Positions 21,361-30,952 of a DNA stretch of 64,000 bases are shown here, piece after piece. The first letter of the stretch is position 1. Each line of letters opens with the position of its first letter. The notes beneath the pieces are model-generated. The model did not search any database, was not told where the DNA came from, and worked only from the letters and a program-made list of their open reading frames with translations. The position numbers and the translations under genes are program-made. The DNA is taken from contig SUXZ01000004.1 of assembly GCA_015060685.1 (NCBI GenBank), positions 118,640 through 182,639 of the forward strand, in the 5' to 3' direction. The stretch comes from Mediterranea massiliensis. Lineage in GTDB: Bacteria > Bacteroidota > Bacteroidia > Bacteroidales > Bacteroidaceae.

Positions 21361-21969
21361 ATGAACTACGATGCGATAATATTGGCAAATGGCGAGTATC
21401 CCACACACGCTACGCCATTGACGTTACTACACAATGCTACCTATTTGGCCTGTTGCGATGGGGCAGCCAATGCATGTGTAGCCCACGGATTGACTCCCGA
21501 TGTAATTGTGGGCGATGGTGATTCGCTCTCGGACGAGGTGAGAAATCGCTTTGCCGATAAATTGCATCGTATTAGCGAACAAGAAACCAACGATTTAACG
21601 AAGACCGTCACCTATCTGCGCTCCATTGGCAAGCACTACATTGCCATTGTGGGTGCAACAGGTCTTCGCGAAGACCATACGTTGGGAAACATCAGTTTGC
21701 TGATGGAGTATATGCGCATGGGTGTTAAAGTGGTTATGTACACCGACTATGGTATGTTTATGCCGTGTAGCGGCAAGACGGAAATGCCTTGTAGGGTGGG
21801 GCAGCAACTCTCCATCTTCAACTTTGGTGCCAAGCATTTCGTGAGCGATGGTTTGCGCTATCCCCTCTACGATTTCACCAATTGGTGGCAAGGCACGTTG
21901 AACGAGTGCATAAAAAAAGTAATCACCATCGATGCCGATGGTGATTACTTACTATTCTTAAATCACTAA
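21361..21969 (+). CDS. Thiamine diphosphokinase
   Basis: ACCDGAANAC, PDVIVGDGDSL, GATGLREDHTLGNI. Confidence 0.9.
   Translation: MNYDAIILANGEYPTHATPLTLLHNATYLACCDGAANACVAHGLTPDVIVGDGDSLSDEVRNRFADKLHRISEQETNDLTKTVTYLRSIGKHYIAIVGATGLREDHTLGNISLLMEYMRMGVKVVMYTDYGMFMPCSGKTEMPCRVGQQLSIFNFGAKHFVSDGLRYPLYDFTNWWQGTLNECIKKVITIDADGDYLLFLNH
21912..21950 (-). terminator. thrC intrinsic terminator inside the 3' end of the opposing thiamine diphosphokinase ORF
   Basis: AAGTAATCACCATC-gatgcc-GATGGTGATTACTT perfect 14-bp stem; minus-strand T-run. Confidence 0.8.
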
Positions 21970-21972
21970 ACG

Positions 21973-23274
21973 CTAAACACTAAGCAAATAGCTCTTGAAG
22001 TCGGCAAACTGCTTGCTCATCTCGATGCTTTGTTTTTCGCCTCGCATAAACGCTTGAAGCTTTTCGGGGATAGCAATCTCTTCGCCGATAATCTCTTCAA
22101 CGGTGTCTTTAAACTTAGCCGGATGCGCTGTTTCCAGGAAGATACCAGTTTCATCAGCTTGCAATCCTTCTTGCAACGCGCGATAACCGCATGCACCGTG
22201 AGGGTCGAGCAGGTATTTCTCTGTTTGCCAAACCGCTTTCATGGTTTCGGCTATCTGTTCGTTGGTGTATGTCGCACCGCTGATGTCTGCCTTGATAGCT
22301 TCGTGACTATGTTTGTACAAGTCGAGTACACGTGCAAAGTTGCTTGGGTCGCCCACATCCATGGCGTTGGCTATGGTGGCTATCGATGGGCGTGGCGAGT
22401 AAACGCCCGTCTGCAAGTATTGATAGAAGATATCGTTGCGGTTGTTGGCGGCAATGAAACGCTTCACGGGCAATCCCATGTACTTGCCAAACAAGCCGGC
22501 GGTAATGTTTCCAAAGTTTCCGCTTGGCACACAAATCACCGCATTGTCGGCCTTGCCAGCCTTCTTCAGTTGAGCATAGGCATAGAAATAGTAGAATGCT
22601 TGCGGCAAGAAACGAGCCACGTTGATAGAGTTTGCACTTGTCAGTTGCAAGTGTTCGTTCAGCTCCTTGTCCATGAACGCCGCCTTTACCAATGCCTGAC
22701 AATCGTCGAAGGTACCATCTACTTCGATGGCGGTAATATTTTGTCCAAGTGTAGTGAATTGCTTTTCTTGGATTTCGCTCACCTTACCCTTTGGATAAAG
22801 CACATACACATGGATGCCCTCTACGCCCAGGAATCCGTTGGCTACGGCGCTACCGGTATCGCCCGAAGTAGCTACCAACACATTCACCTCCTTCTTTCCC
22901 TCCTTGCGGATGAAGTAACCCAGTAGGCGCGCCATGAATCGTCCGCCTACATCCTTGAATGCCAATGTGGGGCCATGAAACAGTTCGAGCGAATAAATCT
23001 GTTCGTTCACCTTTACCAGCGGCACATCGAAACTCAGCGTGTCGTACACAATCTCCTTCAATACGCCAGCCGGTACATCCTCGCCAAAGAAAGCGTCGGC
23101 CACTTGGTAGGCTATCTCTTGGAAACTGAGGTTCTCGATGTTATCGTAAAACTCCTTGGGAAGCGGTTTGATGGTGTGTGGCATAAACAATCCCTTGTCC
23201 GATGCCAATCCCTTTACAACGGCCTCTTCGAGCGTTGCATCGGGTGCTTGTTTGTTTGTACTATAGTATTTCAT
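21973..23274 (-). CDS. thrC: Threonine synthase
   Basis: MKYYSTNKQAPDATLEEAV; HGPTLAFKDVGGRFMARLL PLP-lysine region. Confidence 0.95.
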   Translation of the reverse strand: MKYYSTNKQAPDATLEEAVVKGLASDKGLFMPHTIKPLPKEFYDNIENLSFQEIAYQVADAFFGEDVPAGVLKEIVYDTLSFDVPLVKVNEQIYSLELFHGPTLAFKDVGGRFMARLLGYFIRKEGKKEVNVLVATSGDTGSAVANGFLGVEGIHVYVLYPKGKVSEIQEKQFTTLGQNITAIEVDGTFDDCQALVKAAFMDKELNEHLQLTSANSINVARFLPQAFYYFYAYAQLKKAGKADNAVICVPSGNFGNITAGLFGKYMGLPVKRFIAANNRNDIFYQYLQTGVYSPRPSIATIANAMDVGDPSNFARVLDLYKHSHEAIKADISGATYTNEQIAETMKAVWQTEKYLLDPHGACGYRALQEGLQADETGIFLETAHPAKFKDTVEEIIGEEIAIPEKLQAFMRGEKQSIEMSKQFADFKSYLLSV

Positions 23275-23279
23275 TGTTA

Positions 23280-24491
23280 TTATTGTTGCATAAATAAGTT
23301 CATAAATTCATCCTCTTTCAGTAGGCCGCACGCCCCCTCCTTGGCCGCCATTTCGTCGAAAGTCTGTACGCCGTCGGCTTCGATGCCCGGATACCAGATG
23401 AAGAAAGGCACCGGCTCTGCGGTGTGTGTGCGGTGCTTGCACGGGGTAGGATGGTCGGGCAAGACGGCTATAGCCACCGGTTCATCCCATTGCTTCACCG
23501 CTTCGTAGATAGGCCCTACGGCACGTTTGTCCAGGTTTTCGATGGTTTGCATCTTCAGTGCGATGTTGCCTTCGTGTCCGGCTTCGTCGCTTGCCTCGAT
23601 ATGCAGATAGACAAAATCTTCGGTTTTCAGTGCTTCGAGAGCAGCCTTTACCTTGTTTTCGTAGTTGGTGTTATACAATCCGGTAGCCCCTTCCACCTCC
23701 AGACGTTTCAATCCGGCATAGTAACCAATGCCGCGGATAAGGTCGACGGCCGAGATAACCGAGCCGTTTTGCAGTTGCGGATACTTCTCCTTCAGCAGCT
23801 CCATCTTGGGGCGGTATCCGCCTCCCCAAGGCCAGATGCTGTTAGCCGCATCCTTGCCTTCTGCACGTCGTTTCTCGTTCATGGGATGTGTCGAGAGCAA
23901 CGCCTGCGACTTTAGGATAAGCTCATTGATAAGGTCGGCCGTCTCTTGTGCTTCGGGCACTTGTGCCTTTACCATCAACGGACGGAACGGTTGTCCCGGC
24001 ACATCGTGGGGCGGTGTACAATCAATGCGCTTGTCGCCTCCCTTGATAACCAACAAGTGGCGGTATTGCACCCCCGTATGGAAGCGCACGCGCTCGTTAC
24101 CAAGATGCTCTTGTAGGTATTGTACCAGTTGGTCGGCATCTTCGGTAGTGATGTGTCCCGACGAGTGGTTCTTGATGTTTTCACCTTCAATGCAAATCAG
24201 GTTGCATCGCAAGGCCAGTTCGCCCGGTTGCAGGTCGATGCCGATGCTTGCGGCTTCCAGCGGGCCGCGTCCTTCGTACACGGTAGGCAAGTCGTATCCC
24301 AACACCGACATGTTGGCCACCTCGCTACCCGGATGAAATCCCGGTGCCACGGTAATCAGTTGTCCGTTTCGTCCCTCTTTGGCCAGTTTGTCCATATAGG
24401 GCGTATTGGCGGCTTGTAGCAATGTCTTTCCGCCAAGCTCCTCTACCGGCCAGTCGGCCATACCGTCACCTAATATAATAATGTGTTTCAT
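23280..24491 (-). CDS. Cofactor-independent phosphoglycerate mutase / archaeal ApgM-like; candidate homoserine kinase
   Basis: MKHIIILGDGMADWPVEELGGKTLLQAANTP; located between thrA and thrC. Confidence 0.88.
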   Translation of the reverse strand: MKHIIILGDGMADWPVEELGGKTLLQAANTPYMDKLAKEGRNGQLITVAPGFHPGSEVANMSVLGYDLPTVYEGRGPLEAASIGIDLQPGELALRCNLICIEGENIKNHSSGHITTEDADQLVQYLQEHLGNERVRFHTGVQYRHLLVIKGGDKRIDCTPPHDVPGQPFRPLMVKAQVPEAQETADLINELILKSQALLSTHPMNEKRRAEGKDAANSIWPWGGGYRPKMELLKEKYPQLQNGSVISAVDLIRGIGYYAGLKRLEVEGATGLYNTNYENKVKAALEALKTEDFVYLHIEASDEAGHEGNIALKMQTIENLDKRAVGPIYEAVKQWDEPVAIAVLPDHPTPCKHRTHTAEPVPFFIWYPGIEADGVQTFDEMAAKEGACGLLKEDEFMNLFMQQ

Positions 24492-24504
24492 TACAGGTTG
24501 CTAA

Positions 24505-26938
24505 TTACACATTCGCAATACTCATAATATCAGCAAAGACACCGGCGGCGGTAACGTCGGCACCGGCACCATATCCTTGAATCATCATAGGATATTTGTT
24601 GTAGCGCTCGGTGGTGAGTAGGATAATGTTGTTGCTTCCCTCCAAGTTGTAGAAAGGATGCGATGCATCTACCTCTTGCAAGCCAACCGATGCCTTGCCA
24701 TTGTCCAGCTTCGCCACGAATCGCCAATGCTTGTTCTCGTTTTCCAACACTTGTCGGCGGGCTTCGAAGTCGCTATCCAGTTGGCCGATGTTCTTCCAGA
24801 AGTCGTCCAGCGAACCTTGGAAGTAGCTGTCGGGGACAAACAAGTTCTTCTCTACGTCGTCTTGTTCCAGTTGATAGCCAGCTTCGCGTGCCAGGATAAC
24901 CAGCTTGCGGATAACATCCTTGCCGCTCAAGTCGATGCGTGGGTCGGGTTCCGAGTAACCCTCTTCCTTCGCCATTCTGATGGTTTCGCTGAAGGGAACC
25001 TCTGCGCTTATGATGTTGAAGATAAAATTCAGTGTACCGCTAAGCACGGCTTCAATTTTCAGAATCTTATCTCCACTATGAATCATGTCGTTGATGGTGT
25101 TGATGATAGGCAATCCTGCGCCTACGTTAGTCTCGAAGAGGAATTTTACACCACGTTTGCGTGCTGTTTGCTTCAGTTCGCGATAGTTTTCGTAGGCCGA
25201 GCTGGCGGCAATCTTATTGGCGGCCACTACCGATACGTTGTGCTTCAGCAACTCTTTGTATAGCGCTGCTACGTCGGCACTTGCGGTACAATCCACGAAC
25301 ACCGAGTTGAAGATGTTCATGCGCACCACCTCTTCCAGTAACGATGCGGGTGTGCAGGCAATGCCCTCTTCGTCCATCAGCTGCTTGTATTGACTTAGGT
25401 TGATGCCTTCGCGGTTGAAGATGGCTTTGCGGCTATTGGCAATGCCCACCACGTTTATTCTCAACCCGTTTTCGTTCAGCAATTTTTGTCGTTGGCTATG
25501 AATTTGCTCTATCAGACTACCGCCAACGGTTCCGATGCCGCACAAGAAGATATTCAGCACTTGATAGTCAGAGAGGAAAAAAGAATCGTGAATCACGTTC
25601 AGCGACTTGCGTAGCGAGCGGCTATCAACAACGAACGAGATGTTGGTTTCCGACGCACCTTGTGCGCAGGCAATCACGTTGATACCGTTGCGTCCCAGTG
25701 TGCCGAACAGCTTACCGGCAATACCCGGTGTATGCTTCATGTTTTCGCCCACGATGGCGATGGTAGCCAAGTCCTTTTCGGCGGCCATTGGCGAAATCTC
25801 GCCCAGGTCAATCTCCTTGGCAAACTCCTTGTTCAGCACCTCTACGGCCAGGTCGGCATCGTCGTTGCGCACACCGATTGAGGTTGAGTTTTCCGATGAG
25901 GCTTGCGACACCAGGAAGACGCTGATGCCGCTTTCCGCCAATGCGCGGAAGATGCGCTTGTTCACACCGATTACGCCCACCATACCAAGACCTTGCACGG
26001 TAATCAAGCAGGTGTCGTTAATGCTCGAGATACCCTTAATGGCCTTGCTTTCGGGGTTGTCCACTTGTTGCTTGATGATAGTGCCCGGTGCTTCTGGGCG
26101 GAAAGTATTCTTAATGCGGATAGGGATATTCTTGTGACAAACGGGATAGATAGTTGGCGGATACACCACCTTTGCACCGAAGTTGCAAAGCTCGGTAGCC
26201 TCTACATAGCTCAGTTGGTCGATGACGTAGGCCGACGAAATCACGCGCGGATCGGCCGTCATAAAACCATCCACATCGGTCCAAATCTCCAACTCGGCAG
26301 CACCCAATTCGGCCGCAATGATAGCCGCGGTGTAGTCCGAACCGCCACGTCCCAAGTTGGTAATCTCGCCAGTGTTGATGTCCGTTGCAATGAATCCCGG
26401 CACCACTACGCGCTCGGCACATCCTTCGAACGCTTTGTGTAGCAATTCCGAAGTGGCATCTTGCACCAGCACATGCTTGTGGTGTTTCTTTTCAGTTTTG
26501 ATAAACGAGCGTGCATCCATCCATTGTGCATCCACGAGTGTTGCCAGGATAATGCTCGACAAACGTTCGCCATAGCTCACGATTGTATCGCTTGTTTTTG
26601 TCGAAAGGTCTTTTATCAGATAGATACCTTTGAAGATATTTTTCAGTTCGTCCAGCAGTTGGTTCACCGCCGCCATCAAGTTGGCTTGCTTTTCGCTGTC
26701 CAGGCCAATGCCGTTCACCATCTCCACGTGTCTGCGCACCATTTCGTTGTAGGCATCCACGTACGCGGCGTTTCCGCTTGCGGCCATTTTCGACGTTGCA
26801 ATCAGCGAGTCGGTAATTCCTCCCAAGGCCGATACCACAACGATAACCGGCTCTTGAGCTGCTTCAATGATATTTTTTACGCTTAAAATGCTGTCTGCGG
26901 AACCTACGGATGTTCCGCCGAATTTCATTACTTTCATT
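24505..26938 (-). CDS. thrA: Bifunctional aspartokinase / homoserine dehydrogenase
   Basis: MKVMKFGGTSVGSADSI aspartokinase start, ACT region, C-terminal homoserine dehydrogenase. Confidence 0.95.
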
Positions 26939-26971
26939 ATAGTGAGTTTTTTAACGTACAAATGTAGTGAA

Positions 26972-26996
26972 AAGAGTTCTACTTAGCAAAACTCTT
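26972..26996 (-). terminator. Candidate attenuator hairpin in the thrA leader
   Basis: AAGAGTT / AACTCTT 7-bp stem with a short T-rich tail on the minus strand. Confidence 0.4.
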
Positions 26997-27064
26997 GTAG
27001 GATAATCTAAAAAATAATACTGATTGAGAAGTTGGTGTAACACGTAGAAACACAAAAAATAGCC

Positions 27065-27127
27065 CTAACCCCTAAGGGTTGTGGTGGTTTGGGTGCATGT
27101 GACAGTATAATGAGAATACTTCTTCAT
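27065..27127 (-). CDS. thrL: Threonine operon leader peptide MKKYSHYTVTCTQTTTTLRG
   Basis: 20 codons ending in TAG, 7 Thr (four consecutive), between a candidate promoter and thrA; not in the ORF track because of length. Confidence 0.8.
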   Translation of the reverse strand: MKKYSHYTVTCTQTTTTLRG

Positions 27128-27164
27128 GGGTTATTGTTTCTACTGATTCTTTTGAAATGTGGCG

Positions 27165-27172
27165 CAAAAGTA
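27165..27172 (-). promoter_or_regulatory. Candidate -7 element of the thr operon
   Basis: TACTTTTG on the minus strand, about 38 bp before the leader ATG. Confidence 0.55.
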
Positions 27173-27348
27173 GCAATTATAACTGACATTCTAATACTTT
27201 TTCCTACTTTTTTGCGTTAAAACGATAAAAAATGTTTTTTCGCCGGGGAAATGTTGACGGAAGGATGACGAAAGATTTCTGTCTTTTTGTCGCGTATCTT
27301 GGCTATAATTGCTAACTTTGCCCCCGTAAAAGGATAACAAAATAGGCT

Positions 27349-28386
27349 ATGAGACCAAATAATACTTCCGTTTTGTTAATTTATACCGGTGGCACCATCG
27401 GCATGTTCGAAAATCCCGAAACCGGTGCGTTGGAGAATTTCGACTTCGAGCAATTGCAGAAGCAAGTGCCCGAATTGCAGAAGTTCCCTATCAGTATAGA
27501 CAGCTATCAGTTCAATCCGCCCATCGACTCGTCGGACATGAACCCCGACGCTTGGCGCAAGATTGTGAAGGTGGTGAGCGACAATTACGACCGCTACACA
27601 GGCTTCGTTGTGCTGCACGGCACCGACACCATGGCCTACACCGCCTCGGCGCTTAGCTTCATGCTCGAAGACCTGGGCAAGCCCGTTATCCTTACCGGCT
27701 CGCAGTTGCCCATCGGCGTGTTGCGCACCGACGGCAAGGAAAACCTCATCACCAGCATCGAGATAGCCGCCGCTTGCCATCCCGATGGCAGCCCCATGGT
27801 GCCCGAAGTGTGCGTATTGTTCGAAAATCACTTGATGCGCGGCAACCGCACCACCAAGCTCAATGCCGAAAATTTCAACGCCTTCCGTTCGTACAACTAC
27901 CCCCACTTGGCCGAGATAGGCATCCACATTAAGTACGACTTTATGCAGATACATCGCGAAAAAACACCCTTGCGTCTGCATCCCCACTACCTGCTCGACA
28001 CCAATGTGGCCATCCTAAAGCTCTTCCCCGGCATACAGGAGAACGTAGTCGATGCCATCCTTTCCATCCCCGGTTTGAAAGCCGTTGTGTTGGAGACCTA
28101 CGGCTCGGGCAATGCCCCCCTTAGCGAATGGTTCCTAAGTCGCCTTCGTCGCGCCACCCAAGAGGGAATGGTTATCGTCAACGTCACCCAGTGCAGTGCC
28201 GGCAGCGTGGAGATGGAACGCTACGAAACGGGCTACTACCTGCAACAAGTGGGCGTGGTAAGCGGTTACGACACCACCACCGAGTCGGCCGTCACCAAAC
28301 TGATGTTCCTGCTTGGTCATAACTATGCCCCCGAAGAGGTTCGCCGCCTGATGCAGAAACCCATTGCGGGCGAAATTACGCTTTGA
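27349..28386 (+). CDS. ansA: Type I L-asparaginase
   Basis: LIYTGGTIGMFENPETGAL and VLHGTDTMAYTASALSFML. Confidence 0.95.
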   Translation: MRPNNTSVLLIYTGGTIGMFENPETGALENFDFEQLQKQVPELQKFPISIDSYQFNPPIDSSDMNPDAWRKIVKVVSDNYDRYTGFVVLHGTDTMAYTASALSFMLEDLGKPVILTGSQLPIGVLRTDGKENLITSIEIAAACHPDGSPMVPEVCVLFENHLMRGNRTTKLNAENFNAFRSYNYPHLAEIGIHIKYDFMQIHREKTPLRLHPHYLLDTNVAILKLFPGIQENVVDAILSIPGLKAVVLETYGSGNAPLSEWFLSRLRRATQEGMVIVNVTQCSAGSVEMERYETGYYLQQVGVVSGYDTTTESAVTKLMFLLGHNYAPEEVRRLMQKPIAGEITL

Positions 28387-28396
28387 TGCGTTGCAA

Positions 28397-28426
28397 AAAA
28401 AACTGACCAACTGACCAACTGACCGC
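28397..28426 (+). repeat. 30-bp repeat at the left boundary of accessory region A
   Basis: AAAAAACTGACCAACTGACCAACTGACCGC; inverted 29/30 match at 37405-37434. Confidence 0.8.
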
Positions 28427-28441
28427 GTTTTTCGTGCGTCG

Positions 28442-28843
28442 TTAATCACTAATCACTATTTCTGCCTCGCCGTTCATCTTCGCCATCAGTGCCTCCAATG
28501 TCCGTTTCGAGTCCGTCAGCATCCCTCGCCGTGTGTTGTGTCCCACAAGGATGCACCCTTGCGTGTCGCGCGGATAGTTGCCGGCATGTATGCGCACCCC
28601 TTCGAAACCAGGCACCCCCACCAGTAGCGGAAGCGTGCGTCCAAATCGTGGCGAGTGCGTCAGCACCACCCGATAGCGCCCTGTAGGGATAGCCGTCTGT
28701 CCCGGCACTTTTCGTTGTGGTTCGTTGGGCGAGTAGCCGCGGTCGGTAGGCTCCAACGTATCACAAAAAGCAACACCATCCACACTCAGCGTGCCGATGG
28801 TGTAATACTTACCCTTAAATCTGCGTTTCAGTAAAAGTTCCAC
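28442..28843 (-). CDS. DUF5675-like protein
   Basis: MELLLKRRFKGKYYTIGTLSVDGVAFCDTLEPTDRG...GRYRVVLTHSPRFGR...IHAGNYPRDTQGCILVG. Confidence 0.75.
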   Translation of the reverse strand: MELLLKRRFKGKYYTIGTLSVDGVAFCDTLEPTDRGYSPNEPQRKVPGQTAIPTGRYRVVLTHSPRFGRTLPLLVGVPGFEGVRIHAGNYPRDTQGCILVGHNTRRGMLTDSKRTLEALMAKMNGEAEIVISD

Positions 28844-28877
28844 TTTTAAATTAAAAATTAAAAGTTAAAAATTTGTT

Positions 28878-28902
28878 GTAGGGACGCAATACATTGCGTC
28901 CG
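28878..28902. repeat. REP-like palindrome, variant copy
   Basis: GTAGGGACGCAATacATTGCGTCC. Confidence 0.65.
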
Positions 28903-28920
28903 AAGTAGTCAAGTAATATT

Positions 28921-28952
28921 GTAGGGACGTAGCGTGCTGCGTCCGCGTAAAC
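28921..28952 (+). repeat. REP-like palindrome copy
   Basis: GTAGGGACGTAGCGTGCTGCGTCCGCGTAAAC. Confidence 0.75.
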
Positions 28953-28957
28953 CGCCA

Positions 28958-29068
28958 CTACAACATCTGGCATGCCGTTGCACCCAATGCACCCGCAATG
29001 GCCGATGCCACCGCAATGATAATCTTTAGCACCAATTCCCAAGTGCCCTTCTTCTTTTCGTCTGTCAT
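28958..29068 (-). CDS. Smalltalk-type small membrane protein, 36 aa
   Basis: MTDEKKKGTWELVLKIIIAVASAIAGALGATACQML: charged N-terminus plus one hydrophobic helix, between DUF5675 and HU-like genes. Confidence 0.75.
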   Translation of the reverse strand: MTDEKKKGTWELVLKIIIAVASAIAGALGATACQML

Positions 29069-29103
29069 AATAATTAAAAATTTAAAGTTAAAAATTAATT
29101 CAT

Positions 29104-29136
29104 GTAGGGACGTAGCGTGCTGCGTCCGCCGTAAAC
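29104..29136 (+). repeat. REP-like palindrome copy
   Basis: GTAGGGACGTAGCGTGCTGCGTCCGCCGTAAAC. Confidence 0.75.
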
Positions 29137-29351
29137 ATCCACGCAAACACGCCGCCATGGCTAAAGGGCCTTGGCGTAGGTGCGTCGGTGAGGGCTTTGC
29201 CAGAAGCGGGAAAGGAGGTTTTGTCTGAGCACGTAGTGCGAGTTTTAGCTCCGTCCGCTAATGGCTTTGCCCGAATAGCACCGAAGACACCAGCCCTTGA
29301 TTTTTCTTTTGTCACTTTTCTTTGTATCAAGACAAAGGAAAAGTGAATAAA

Positions 29352-29855
29352 TTATCCGAGAGGATCAAGAACGTCATCGCCGTTGCCGGAATCGCCGCCG
29401 GTATCCGGATCGGTCGGTTCACCCTCGGCACCGGGAGCCGTGGCCACACCATCCATGCGTCCGAAGTTGTAGCCGTTGGACAATGCGCGGGTAGATACCG
29501 TGCCATCGATGTTCTTCTTTGCCGAAGGGCGGAAGATAATCTTCAAACGCGCACCGTTGGCGGTCACATCCTCAGCCTTTTCCACACCGTTGCCGCTGTT
29601 GTTCAAGGTGGGCGCAAACGAGCCGAGGCCATCGAGGAACACCGAGTTGCCGTTCGCCAAGTAGCGTTGGATAACGCCCGGAAGGTTCTTCACCACGTTG
29701 TAGGTATCACCAGGCGAGAGCGAACTCAACTCGGCCAAGTCGTTGGCAATCTGTTCCAACTTCACACTGCCGGTGAGTACAATCATGGGATGATACAACT
29801 TCTTTCCCTCTTTGTTTGCAAATACTGCTTGTCGTGCTTTGTAAATTACTGCCAT
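29352..29855 (-). CDS. HU-like DNA-binding protein (Bacteroidota-specific type)
   Basis: HU/IHF-like GNSVFLDGLGSFAPTL and acidic Gly/Asp-rich tail. Confidence 0.75.
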   Translation of the reverse strand: MAVIYKARQAVFANKEGKKLYHPMIVLTGSVKLEQIANDLAELSSLSPGDTYNVVKNLPGVIQRYLANGNSVFLDGLGSFAPTLNNSGNGVEKAEDVTANGARLKIIFRPSAKKNIDGTVSTRALSNGYNFGRMDGVATAPGAEGEPTDPDTGGDSGNGDDVLDPLG

Positions 29856-29950
29856 AGTTCGGTTAAATTAAAAATTAAAAATTAAAAATTAAAAGTTAAA
29901 TAAAGTAGTCAAGTAGTTAGTAGTCAAGTAGTCAAGTAGGATAGTGTGGC

Positions 29951-30125
29951 CATCACTAATCACTAATCGCTAACCGCTAATCACTAACCGTCATCACTAA
30001 CCGCTAACCGCTAATCACTAATCACTAACCGCTAATCACTAATCACTAACCGCTAATCACTAATCACTAACCGCTAACCGCTAATCACTAATCACTAACC
30101 GCTAACCGCTAACCGCTAACCGCTA
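29951..30125. repeat. Degenerate tandem array of CACTAATC / GCTAACC words
   Basis: Direct reading: (taatcactaatcactaaccgc)n-like sequence over ~175 bp. Confidence 0.9.
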
Positions 30126-30335
30126 ACTACACTGCAAATATACAACATCGGGTAGGGGGTTGTCAAGTAAATCGGCGGATAGATTTTTTATTAACATTTG
30201 CCCTGCTCCAAATGTTAAAAGAATCCTTTCTGCCTGCCGAACGCACACCGCGCGCGCACGGAATCTTTTTCGCGGAGCTGCGCTGTGCTTTCGGTGGATG
30301 GGTGGTTTCCTTGTCGTCTTCCGAGCACAAAAAGT

Positions 30336-30527
30336 TCACAGTTATCTCAGTTCACAGTTTATTTTTCGCGCTATGCACCTCCAATAAGCAGCGAAAAACT
30401 ACTTGTAAAGATATTTCATTATATATAATATATTATATATATTATTATATAATCATTCGGGTTCATCTTTTCTTCGGGATTGAAAGGGGGTATGCAAAAA
30501 AATAACTGTGAACTGAGATAACTGTGA
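30336..30527. repeat. 24-bp perfect inverted repeat flanking a 144-bp AT-rich segment
   Basis: TCACAGTTATCTCAGTTCACAGTT (30336-30359) versus its reverse complement (30504-30527). Confidence 0.85.
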
Positions 30528-30660
30528 CATTTTACCCCGAAATTGTACGATATTGCCAAGTCTTTGTACGATTCTGCATGGTCTGTTTGCGAAATAAAGT
30601 GGTATATTGCCGCGCACGCGAGGAAATAAATAAGGCGAATAAAAATTTACGGGAATCTGC

Positions 30661-30690
30661 TTGCGGTTCAAAATATTATCCCTATATTTG
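30661..30690 (+). promoter_or_regulatory. Candidate promoter of the fimbrillin-like locus
   Basis: TTG, 19-bp spacer, TATATTTG. Confidence 0.55.
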
Positions 30691-30712
30691 CAAGCACAAC
30701 AATTTATTAACC

Positions 30713-30802
30713 ATGGGAATAGCAAAGAAATTAACACAAATTAACAAAATGGGGGGGGGTAAAAATTCCCACCTCACCGGCGTGTTGCGTTGCTATTCAT
30801 AA
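30713..30802 (+). CDS. Small leader ORF MGIAKKLTQINKMGGGKNSHLTGVLRCYS containing a G9 tract
   Basis: ATG to TAA between candidate promoter and terminator; G9 at 30751-30759. Confidence 0.4.
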   Translation: MGIAKKLTQINKMGGGKNSHLTGVLRCYS

Positions 30803-30830
30803 CCCCATAATCCCCCTTACAAGCATTTCT

Positions 30831-30877
30831 GGGCGGTTTGCTGCATCTTTTCCCCGATGCAGTAGGCCGCCCTTTTT
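30831..30877 (+). terminator. Strong intrinsic terminator in the leader region
   Basis: GGGCGG...CTGCATC-loop-GATGCAG..CCGCCC followed by T5. Confidence 0.85.
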
Positions 30878-30952
30878 GTGTTGATTTGCAAACGATGGGA
30901 CTCCATAAACCGGAACATTTTTAATAGATAAACTAATATAAACAACTAAAAA

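Noticed and set aside
22030-22926. 298-aa plus-strand ORF
   Set aside because: Antisense shadow of thrC
29137-29345. ORF 29100-29330 as a gene
   Set aside because: Lies in degenerate repeat-like sequence next to a REP-like copy (TTGATTTTTCTTTTGTCACTTTTCTTTGTATCAAGACAAAGGAAAAGTGA), no protein features
29951-30125. Possible CRISPR array
   Set aside because: Word-like repeats of 7-10 nt without constant spacers of CRISPR size and no cas genes nearby
30713-30802. Poly-G tract as a sequencing error
   Set aside because: Cannot be decided from one assembled sequence; kept as a finding with a read-level check instead
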